The position numbers and the translations under genes were made by a program. The notes under the pieces were generated by a model. It saw only the letters and a list, made by a program, of their open reading frames with translations, had not been told where the DNA came from and ran no database searches. From the NCBI RefSeq assembly GCF_029395475.1, contig NZ_CP113917.1, positions 62,001 to 126,000 on the forward strand: a stretch of DNA of 64,000 bases, read 5' to 3'. This DNA is from Bifidobacterium sp. ESL0775 (lineage in GTDB: Bacteria; Actinomycetota; Actinomycetes; Actinomycetales; Bifidobacteriaceae). Positions 45,881 through 52,665 of this stretch are shown here, piece by piece. The number at the start of each line of letters is the position of its first letter. Position 1 is the first letter of the stretch.

Positions 45881-45973
45881 TAAATATGCAAAACTGTCTC
45901 CAAAAAGCCGACCACACTCCATATCTGAGACGTGAACAGATCGATTTTGACATCCAGCGGCGAAGCGATACCA

Positions 45974-46008
45974 TTTACTCTCAGTAAGAGTACTAATAGT
46001 TAGAGTAA
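45974..46008. promoter_or_regulatory. Palindromic operator TTACTCT ... AGAGTA before the PadR gene
   Basis: TTACTCTCAGTAAGAGTA followed by CTAATAGTTAGAGTAA: AGAGTA/TACTCT elements in both orientations in 35 bp, ending about 18 bp before the start ATG. PadR proteins usually repress their own gene from such inverted repeats. Confidence 0.6.
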
Positions 46009-46026
46009 TTAGATTAGAGGTGCATC

Positions 46027-47550
46027 ATGGCGCTGCCTTCCATTGAACTCATGACGCTTGGAGCGTTGAAAGACCATCCGATGAGCGCTTATGACATCAA
46101 CAAATTCCTTGCCTCACGCGGCGTGAGCAACTGGGTTCAGGTCAGCGAGCAATCCGTCTATCGAATCGCGATCAAGCTTTGCGACGACGGCTATACCTCA
46201 ATCGACGCAGAGGATTCCGCAGCCTCCTCGCAAAAGCGCGTCTACTCCATAACGCCGAAAGGCGCACAGCATTTCGACGAACTCATGGATGAAATCGCCT
46301 CGGCGCCGCCGCATATCACCTTCGACTTTGTGGCCATGGTTGCGAATCTTTATCAGACCGACGAAGCAACCGGCCGTCGGCTGCTCACGACGCTTGAAAC
46401 CAACCATCGCAGCGTAGCCGAGTGGCTGCGGAGCTCAGTTGCCGGTCTGCCGTTCAGCGAGGCAAGCGAAACCGTGCTGCTTTGTGCCGATACATACGCT
46501 CTCATCGCACGTTGGGCACATCATTTTCAAGAGAATTTCTATCATGACTCGGAATCTACCAATATCGCTGAGTCTAATAATGACAACGATAACAATGCGA
46601 AAAACACAGATTCCCAAAACAAATCAACCGATTTCGTCATTGTCACTCCTCACCAAGCAGCGCCACAAAACGACTCAGTAAGAAAAGAAACTAAAATGCA
46701 GGAACAAAACGGGCCAGCTGAAGAACCCAACGACGCAACAACTTCCAACCACGAATCCGATAATGACAAACCTGGAGCAAACACCACTTCAAGCGATTCG
46801 GCAACTTACAAGACCTCGACCAGCCAAGCACCAAACCAAAATAAGTCCGATACCGGTGCAAACGAGAACGACACACAAAACAGCCCGACCGTCATTGTGA
46901 AAAACCAACGGTTTACTGGCTCACTACCGATTACGAAACTGGATTTCCATTTGCACTCGATGGCTGGCAGAATCACCACCCAACCAAGCGATTCCGGCGC
47001 ATTCGAAATCAAATTCCACCATTGCAAGGCCGCGGACTTCCAGATTGCGAACACGGCCGGTACACTGCACATCGCCAATACCGGCACACCTTGGGAACAC
47101 ATGTCTTTGATGGACGTTTTCAATCCCACCCAATGGAATGCCTATGTCGAAGTAATTATCCCGGCCGCACAACCGTTAGCGCAAACAACCGTCGCTCTTA
47201 ATAGTTCAAGTCTCGTCATCGCGGGGCTAGAAAGCCACGACTTCGACCTCAATCTGCACAGCAGTTCCGCCAAAATCAACGATATTTCGGTTGATGCCGC
47301 CTCCTTAATAACCCACGGCGGAAGTGTGAAATGGAACGGAACCGTGCACAACAACTTGGATATCGATTGCCATAACAGCAGTGCTCACATCACTGGCCTA
47401 CCAAGGAATTTCGGTTATCTCGCAGAAATCCATAGCAGCACTCTGACAGTCGACGGCCAACCAATCATCGCCGACAGACACTCCGCCAGTCGGCCAGGAA
47501 AGCCGATGGTGGATGTCAATTTACATTCCAGCAGTATTTCACTCGATTAA
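46027..47550 (+). CDS. PadR-like transcriptional regulator fused to a DUF4097-like beta-helix domain
   Basis: 507 residues; ATG 46027 behind GAGGTGC. Residues ~1-175 are a PadR regulator: winged helix (LMTLGALKDHPMSAYDINKFL ... VYSITPKGAQHFDEL) plus the helical C-terminal domain. A ~110-residue Asn/Ser/Thr/Gln-rich linker follows, then residues ~290-507, which are a repetitive beta-helix like the DUF4097 'putative adhesin' family (LHSSSAKINDISVDAASLITHGGS; NLHSSSISLD). Bifidobacteria and Firmicutes often encode PadR and DUF4097 proteins as adjacent genes; here they are one chain, so the beta-helix should be cytoplasmic and serve as a sensor or scaffold. Confidence 0.8.
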   Translation: MALPSIELMTLGALKDHPMSAYDINKFLASRGVSNWVQVSEQSVYRIAIKLCDDGYTSIDAEDSAASSQKRVYSITPKGAQHFDELMDEIASAPPHITFDFVAMVANLYQTDEATGRRLLTTLETNHRSVAEWLRSSVAGLPFSEASETVLLCADTYALIARWAHHFQENFYHDSESTNIAESNNDNDNNAKNTDSQNKSTDFVIVTPHQAAPQNDSVRKETKMQEQNGPAEEPNDATTSNHESDNDKPGANTTSSDSATYKTSTSQAPNQNKSDTGANENDTQNSPTVIVKNQRFTGSLPITKLDFHLHSMAGRITTQPSDSGAFEIKFHHCKAADFQIANTAGTLHIANTGTPWEHMSLMDVFNPTQWNAYVEVIIPAAQPLAQTTVALNSSSLVIAGLESHDFDLNLHSSSAKINDISVDAASLITHGGSVKWNGTVHNNLDIDCHNSSAHITGLPRNFGYLAEIHSSTLTVDGQPIIADRHSASRPGKPMVDVNLHSSSISLD

Positions 47551-47957
47551 AAACATATGGCTGTCGATATCCTTCTGCGGAAAAAACGATACCGTATTCA
47601 GATAATTTTCTTGAATCCAAAATTTCTCTGCAAGCTGGGTTGAGACATTTCGTAACACATTCGCCATAATCGGATTGCGAAACGACGCCGCGCAACGCAA
47701 AGGAAAACCGCGAAGCGCAACGCAAATCTGGACGTTGAACGGGATTTTGTCAGGCAAACTTGCAGATGACGTGGCGAACCCTTCAATACACGCAAACTTT
47801 GGGCTCGATAACCGCCAACAATTCACCTTTATTACTCACAAAACCGCGACATTTCAAGGGTTTCGGCGCAATTGGGCTCATGATGAACCACTGAGACGCA
47901 CGCCACAATTCACTAGAATAGTAATTAGCAATATTCGCAAACAGGAAGGAAACCACT
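47551..47957. other. Intergenic region upstream of dps
   Basis: 407 bp; an open frame on the minus strand (47539-47826) is not convincing. A short direct repeat GCGCAACGCAAA occurs twice near 47690-47725. The right end (47900-47950) is AT-rich and holds the presumed dps promoter. Confidence 0.4.
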
Positions 47958-48455
47958 ATGGCAAATGAATTTTTGAGCCCCGGCATTGATCAGGCAGCAT
48001 CCGATAAGATCGTCTCGATTCTGCAGAACCGCTTGGCGCAGGAGGAAGAGGCTTCGCTGATTTTGAAGCACGCGCACTGGAACGTCGCGGGCCCGAGCTT
48101 CATCGGCGTGCACGAAATGATCGACCCCGAGGTCGATGCCGTGCGCAACATGGCCGACGAGACCGCGGAACGCATCGCCACCCTCGGCGGCAGCGCCGAA
48201 GGCACCCCGGAATCCATCATCAGCAACCGCACTTGGCGTGAGTTCAAGCTCATGGGCCGCCAGAACACCCAGGATTACCTGAAGGCTCTGGTCGACTACT
48301 ACAGCGACTTCATCGTCGCCGAGCGCAAGGCCTACGAGGAACTCGATCCGATTGACGTCATCAGCTCCAACATCATGCAGGACCACGTGCAGGAACTCGA
48401 GCACTTCAACTGGTTCATGAACAGCCACCTGATCGAAGAGCAGGCCCACGCCTGA
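47958..48455 (+). CDS. dps: Dps family ferritin-like DNA-protection protein
   Basis: 165 residues; ATG 47958 behind AGGAAGGAAA. The ferritin-like signature HWNVAGPSFIGVHEMID, with downstream Asp/Glu ferroxidase ligands (DAVRNMADETAERI), is that of Dps, which forms 12-mers that oxidise and store iron and shield DNA from peroxide. It fits functionally with AhpC and the Feo genes in this window. A strong terminator follows. Confidence 0.95.
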   Translation: MANEFLSPGIDQAASDKIVSILQNRLAQEEEASLILKHAHWNVAGPSFIGVHEMIDPEVDAVRNMADETAERIATLGGSAEGTPESIISNRTWREFKLMGRQNTQDYLKALVDYYSDFIVAERKAYEELDPIDVISSNIMQDHVQELEHFNWFMNSHLIEEQAHA

Positions 48456-48526
48456 GCTTTCGAGCTTTAGGGCTGTTTGGTTTTAAGCGAATCGCTTCAT
48501 AAATTTGCTTGAAACCGCAAAGTATC

Positions 48527-48569
48527 AATGCCTCGCCATTCACCCTCATCCTGAATGGCGAGGCATTTT
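48527..48569 (+). terminator. Rho-independent terminator after dps
   Basis: AATGCCTCGCCATTC / GAATGGCGAGGCATTTT: 15 bp perfect stem, 11-base loop, T-tail. Confidence 0.93.
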
Positions 48570-48802
48570 GCGTTGTATAGCACCGTTGTATAGCACCATG
48601 GATACGAAAATGCGCAACGCTGAGACTAGAATAAATTACTAGTTGCGCTCATCCTGGTAATGAGTAGACGCCTGCATATTCATGCACGGAAGAACCGAAA
48701 AAACGCCGCATTTCGCAGTAGATAGCGCGACAAAGCATTGTGCCTCCACCCAGCGAATCTGGATGAAGGCACAATGCCATATTGACGAAGTTTCGCGCAA
48801 AC

Positions 48803-49630
48803 TCAGCTTTCGCGATAGACCCGCTGGGCCGAGGCCTGGGCGCGCGGACGGACCACGATCGAATCGATGTCGACGCTGTCGGGCAGGTCGAGCGCCCACT
48901 CGATGCACTCGGCGATGTCGTCGCCGGTCAGCGGGCTCGGCACCCCGGCGTAGACGGCGTCGGCCTTGGCCTGGTCGCCATGGAAGCGGTTGAGCGAGAA
49001 CTCCTTGGTCTCCACCATGCCGGGTGAGACGTCGATGACGCGCAACGGCTGGCCGACCTGCTCGAAGCGCAGCGTCTGGGCCAAAACCCGCTCGGCGGAC
49101 TTCACGCCGCAATATCCGCCACCGCCCTCGTAAGGCTCGATGCCGGCCGTCGAAGAGACGACGACCACCGTACCGCCGCCGGGCGCCTTCTTCAGCGCCG
49201 GAAGCAGCTTCTGGGTGATGCGCAGCGTGCCGAGCACATTGACGTCATACATTTTGCGCCAATCCTCGACGTTGCATTCCTCGATTGGATCCTGCCCGAT
49301 CGCCCCGCCGGCGCAATTGACCAGCGCCTTCACCGGCCCGCCGCGCACAATCCTCGTCACCGCGGCCTGCGTCGAGGCCTCGTTGGTGACATCGCACACC
49401 ACATATTCACAGGCGTCGCCGAGCTGGTCGGAAAGCTCAATGAGCTTGTCCTTGCGCCTTGCGAGCGCCACGACCTTCCAACCGACCGACGCCAGCTGCA
49501 ACGCCGTCGCACGCCCGATGCCGCTGGATGCGCCCGTGACCACCGCCCGTTTCGACGTCACGGTATTGCCGAGCCGAATCTCGGATTTTCCTTCGTTTTC
49601 CGCCGTGTTTCCGGCTAGCGTTCCCACCAT
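48803..49630 (-). CDS. Short-chain dehydrogenase/reductase
   Basis: 275 residues from ATG 49630, which has GAGGAGG 6 bp upstream; the longer frame to 49696 is not needed. Rossmann NAD(P) motif TGASSGIGRATAL, the NCAGG element, and the active-site YxxxK (GGYCGVKSAE) with its preceding serine (VVVVSSTAGI) are all present. It is closest to SDR proteins of the YdfG/serine-3-dehydrogenase type; the substrate is unknown. The coding strand continues well with no overlapping gene. Confidence 0.92.
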   Translation of the reverse strand: MVGTLAGNTAENEGKSEIRLGNTVTSKRAVVTGASSGIGRATALQLASVGWKVVALARRKDKLIELSDQLGDACEYVVCDVTNEASTQAAVTRIVRGGPVKALVNCAGGAIGQDPIEECNVEDWRKMYDVNVLGTLRITQKLLPALKKAPGGGTVVVVSSTAGIEPYEGGGGYCGVKSAERVLAQTLRFEQVGQPLRVIDVSPGMVETKEFSLNRFHGDQAKADAVYAGVPSPLTGDDIAECIEWALDLPDSVDIDSIVVRPRAQASAQRVYRES

Positions 49631-50070
49631 TGAAAACCTCCTCGCCACTCTTTCGAGCATATTTCCATCGCGTCGCCCGCGTCGGCGATGCGGCAATCAT
49701 TCATTACTAACGCTACCGCAAAACCCGACAATCAACCCTCGGCACACCACATAGAAATGCATAAATATTACAGAAATTCCTCTTCCTTACCAAATTTCAA
49801 GACCGGCCAAAATGTGTGTCTGAAATCGGGTTTCAGGTATTCTGCAATATGGTTTTAGAGCTGTTCAAAATCGACGCCAGAAAACCTGAGCTATATATTC
49901 GTTTACCGCCACAAAAGCCCAAGGCTGGTTGCAAACGCGCATCTGGGCGGATACATACGAATCAACTCACAAATAAAACGGAGCTCACACAACTTACGAT
50001 CATCAAAAGTAACCACTTGAAATTCGCAAGACGTCTTTACAATGCATGCAGTAGCGCGAATCCGCTTCCG
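49631..50070. other. Intergenic region, no gene seen
   Basis: 440 bp between the SDR start and the 3' end of the metallopeptidase gene, AT-rich in the middle (about 49750-49860). No repeat array and no convincing open frame. Confidence 0.45.
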
Positions 50071-50673
50071 TCACCACACCATTTCGCGGTTCAAATCACG
50101 CCGCAGCACACGCCAATCAGGCAGATATTCGCCCATCCGACGTTGGAATTCCGGGCCATGGCCGTTCGCCCACAAATGCGTCATCTCGTGAACCAGCACG
50201 TATTCGAGGAACCGCGGATCCATCAGCCCGAGTTGCAGATTCAGGCGGATCCGCCCGGTTTTGGGCGTGCACGATCCCCAGCGCGAGGTCATCAACCGCA
50301 GGGTGATATGCGTGGGCCTACGCCCGATAACCGGCACCCAGCGCTCCAGCAGGGCCGGCAGTTGCGCATGGATATTGGCCTGCGCCGCACGCTTACGTTC
50401 GTCCGTCCATTCAAATGCAGGCGAAGCGGCCTTCTCCTCCACCCGTTTTCTCTGCCGCTCAATCCAACTGCGACGCTCACGTACGAACCCCACAATCTCG
50501 GCATCGCTTATCCGCGCCGGAGCGGTCACTTCGATCTTGCCGGTCGGCGGCTTGATACGCAGGTACATATTCCGCATGGTCTTGCGCGTCACACTGATTT
50601 CCAGGTCATCGACGCGCAACATGGCGCTTGAAACGGTTCTGGCCTTGGACCGGGAACGACGGCGATAAGTCAT
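50071..50673 (-). CDS. YgjP-like (SprT-related, DUF45/M48-type) metallopeptidase
   Basis: About 200 residues from ATG 50673 (the ribosome-binding site is weak, and a GTG at 50721 is possible). The zinc motif HEMTHLWANGHGPEF (HExxH with a further histidine nearby) and the preceding SRWGSCTPKTGRIRLNLQL stretch are the hallmark of the YgjP/DUF45 family. N-terminal half: beta-rich and basic. Function in the cell is unknown; the family resembles the SprT/WLM proteases. Confidence 0.92.
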   Translation of the reverse strand: MTYRRRSRSKARTVSSAMLRVDDLEISVTRKTMRNMYLRIKPPTGKIEVTAPARISDAEIVGFVRERRSWIERQRKRVEEKAASPAFEWTDERKRAAQANIHAQLPALLERWVPVIGRRPTHITLRLMTSRWGSCTPKTGRIRLNLQLGLMDPRFLEYVLVHEMTHLWANGHGPEFQRRMGEYLPDWRVLRRDLNREMVW

Positions 50674-50840
50674 ATCCGCATTGTCTCGCGTGCGATTGAC
50701 CTGACATTTCAATTTGTGCACTAATCATCGAACGCCCTACGATATCTTCAACAAACGTTCACGACACGCATGGACGTTGGGTTGACTATCCGCACCCAGC
50801 TGGTAAACTATTCCTTTGTACGTCTCAAAGCGTGCTGATT

Positions 50841-50914
50841 GGGCCCGTAGCTCAGCTGGTTAGAGCGCATCCCTGATAAGGATGAGGTCGGAGGTTCAAG
50901 TCCTCCCGGGCCCA
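50841..50914 (+). tRNA. tRNA-Ile (GAT)
   Basis: 74 nt cloverleaf: acceptor GGGCCCG/CGGGCCC, D-loop AGCTCAGCTGGTTAGAGC, anticodon GAT in CCTGATAAGG, T-arm GGAGGTTCAAGTCCTCC. CCA is not encoded. Confidence 0.97.
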
Positions 50915-50971
50915 CGCAAGGTTCTCAAGTTCAAATCCCAAAGGTTTCATCAAGAGAATCGTTGTGTTTCT

Positions 50972-51044
50972 GGGGCTATGGCGCAGCTGGTAGCGCATCT
51001 GCTTTGCAAGCAGAGGGTCGCCGGTTCGAACCCGGCTAGCTCCA
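50972..51044 (+). tRNA. tRNA-Ala (TGC)
   Basis: 73 nt: acceptor GGGGCTA/TAGCTCC, anticodon TGC in CTTTGCAAG, T-arm CCGGTTCGAACCCGG. Ile(GAT) and Ala(TGC) are often a pair inside rRNA operons; here they stand alone. An integrase remnant begins about 110 bp beyond its 3' end, as expected for an island inserted at this tRNA. Confidence 0.97.
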
Positions 51045-51156
51045 CTTTAGAACGTTGCGATTTCAATGTTTTCATGGATTTCTCAAAATACATTAATTGT
51101 CTACTGGTAGTAATTAATAGTGCTGACTATACGAAATCCTGATTACTCATGGCTTT

Positions 51157-51336
51157 CTATATATCTCTAGCCTCGCCGCCACTCCATTGGCTATAGTCCT
51201 TTTCCAGAACGTGGCGAGTAGTCTCTTCGAAACGGTCCAGCCACAACTCGGCATAAACGTCCAACATCTTTGCTGCAGCGGAATGACATATCAGGTTCTG
51301 CAATGTCTTCGCATCGCATCTAAATTCCCCTAAATA
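51157..51336 (-). pseudogene. Remnant of a tyrosine recombinase (phage integrase), C-terminal end only
   Basis: A short minus-strand frame of about 58 codons, too short for usual gene finders, between an in-frame TGA and TAG. It reads DAKTLQNLICHSAAAKMLDVYAELWLDRF and continues FEETTRHVLE. In phage integrases this position is the box with 'LGHSSAAMTLDVYADL', which carries the last catalytic His and the nucleophilic Tyr; here the LGHS has become ICHS but the tyrosine survives. The upstream domains are gone. It lies right after tRNA-Ala, a common attachment site. Confidence 0.7.
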
Positions 51337-51394
51337 TCAACAAATCTTTGCATATCAGATACAAATTGTTCTGGCACGCAAATTACTCTAACCG

Positions 51395-51682
51395 CTATGC
51401 TGTCTGGCGCCCGAGCTCTCTGTGGCATGCCTCGCGCATAAGATCAGCAAAACTCACGCCACGCTTGTCGGCGGCTTTGCGAAGCGCCTCAGCCTCGCTA
51501 CCAGGCATACGGAACGTCACTGGAACCATCGGCTCCTCATACAGCGGAGGACGGCCAAGCGGCTTATTGACAATCAACTTGCCAGGAGCGCCGTGATAGA
51601 CGCCATTGTCGGCGTCCCTGTCCCACCGGTCAATCATCTCGTCGGTGACCTCGACCCCGCCTTTTGCCCTGTAGTCTTTCAT
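51395..51682 (-). CDS. Putative antitoxin (ribbon-helix-helix type)
   Basis: 95 residues; ATG 51682. The C-terminal half reads VPVTFRMPGSEAEALRKAADKRGVSFADLMREACHREL, which fits a CopG/BrnA-like ribbon-helix-helix DNA-binding module; the N-terminal half is polar and Gly/Asp-rich, as in toxin-neutralising arms. It starts 3 bp after the upstream gene ends, so the two are translationally coupled, toxin-first as in BrnT-BrnA. Toxin-antitoxin identity is inferred from gene order, size and the palindrome upstream. Confidence 0.6.
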   Translation of the reverse strand: MKDYRAKGGVEVTDEMIDRWDRDADNGVYHGAPGKLIVNKPLGRPPLYEEPMVPVTFRMPGSEAEALRKAADKRGVSFADLMREACHRELGRQTA

Positions 51683-51685
51683 GGG

Positions 51686-51982
51686 TTATCTCCTTCCCAA
51701 CAACTGACGAATCTCGCCCCCGCCGAACCCCATCTCGGCGAGGAACTTCTTTCTTGCCGGCACGACGTGGAAAATGATCCATTCGTCATCTTCCATGCCC
51801 GCATACGCGATCATCTCGGTCAACCTGCCATGCCAGTCCCAGCCAATGGCGAGCATCTGGTCCGGCTCATAACCGCCCTGGCGGGGAAGCATGCGAGCGG
51901 CATTAGTCCACGCCGCGACGATCTCTTTCTCATCAAGCCAAGGACGTTTCTCCAACACCCTCGGATGCAAGCAAACCGGCAA
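51686..51982 (-). CDS. Putative toxin of a type II pair
   Basis: About 98 residues from TTG 51982 (AGAGG 7 bp upstream); the open frame continues to another TTG at 52042, but that part would cover the operator palindrome. Conserved-looking core: PWLDEKEIVAAWTNAARM, then QMLAIGWDWHGRLTEMIAY and EWIIFHVVPARKKFL. The W-D-W ... H-V-V-P-A-R-K-K pattern resembles small RelE/BrnT-like folds, though I cannot name the family. Alternative: an unrelated small island gene. Confidence 0.5.
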   Translation of the reverse strand: MPVCLHPRVLEKRPWLDEKEIVAAWTNAARMLPRQGGYEPDQMLAIGWDWHGRLTEMIAYAGMEDDEWIIFHVVPARKKFLAEMGFGGGEIRQLLGRR

Positions 51983-51998
51983 CTCCCCACCTCTTTTC

Positions 51999-52039
51999 TT
52001 TTTGTATACAGAAAGAATATCTTTTCGTATACAAAAAAG
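51999..52039. promoter_or_regulatory. Operator palindrome of the putative toxin-antitoxin pair
   Basis: CTTTTTGTATAC and GTATACAAAAAAG face each other across about 16 bp (12 bp arms, nearly perfect). It lies just upstream of the preferred toxin start and is placed where an antitoxin would repress the operon. Confidence 0.6.
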
Positions 52040-52211
52040 CAAGACAATCCTCTGTCAGCTACAGAAGAAGACCCCAAACACAAAATCGCAATAAGTTCCG
52101 TGAACAATTCGATGATATCAAATCAGAAATTTCCTGAACCACCATTTCACCCATCCCTCATCTCAGCAGTAAAAAGACTGCCATATTAAGGATTTCAACT
52201 TCATTCCCTTA

Positions 52212-52240
52212 TTTATTCCAATTTATTCCGCTTTATTCCA
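52212..52240. repeat. TTTATTCC three times at 10 bp spacing
   Basis: TTTATTCC at 52212, 52222 and 52232 on one face of the helix, in the AT-rich 350 bp gap between the toxin-antitoxin region and feoA. It could cause intrinsic bending or be an operator. The rest of 52040-52386 holds no gene. Confidence 0.5.
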
Positions 52241-52386
52241 TCTTTGAGATCCAACATAAATCGTGAAACTCGACATTACATCGCAATTTATGCGCGCCAA
52301 CAAATCTCAATAATTAGTTCGAGAAAAGTTGAGATTTTCGAGAAAAACTCTTTACTCGGGACGTGCAATGAACTATTCTCCGAAGT

Positions 52387-52626
52387 ATGACCGAATCGTT
52401 GCGAACCTGCCCACTTGGCGTGGATGTGGAGATATGCAGGATGGACTTCGAGGCCCGCAGCCGCTTTAGGCTCAACGAGCTCGGGTTCCGCGTGCATGAG
52501 CCGGTTCGCGTCATCCAAAAGGCGATGTTCGGCGGTTGCGTGGTGGCGCACGGCGGCGAGCGCATCGCCATCGACGGGGCCACCGCACGGCATATCTTCG
52601 TGGCCCCTCGGACGCAACGGTTATAG
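52387..52626 (+). CDS. feoA: FeoA family protein
   Basis: 79 residues from ATG 52387; ribosome-binding site weak. The small SH3-like FeoA fold is recognisable (SRFRLNELGFRVHEPVRVIQKAMFGG ... GGERIAIDGATARHIFV). FeoA is a cytoplasmic partner of the ferrous iron transporter FeoB. It lies 39 bp upstream of feoB, in an apparent feoABC operon. Confidence 0.85.
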   Translation: MTESLRTCPLGVDVEICRMDFEARSRFRLNELGFRVHEPVRVIQKAMFGGCVVAHGGERIAIDGATARHIFVAPRTQRL

Positions 52627-52665
52627 TATCAAAGAACACTATCGACGAGACCTGGCGGGCAAATT

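Noticed and set aside
47539..47826. Minus-strand gene between the PadR fusion and dps
   Set aside because: It overlaps the end of the PadR fusion gene, has no ribosome-binding site, and its composition (Cys/Arg/Phe mix) looks non-coding.
50841..51044. Part of an rRNA operon (Ile-Ala tRNA pair in a 16S-23S spacer)
   Set aside because: No 16S or 23S sequence flanks the pair; it is followed by an integrase remnant.
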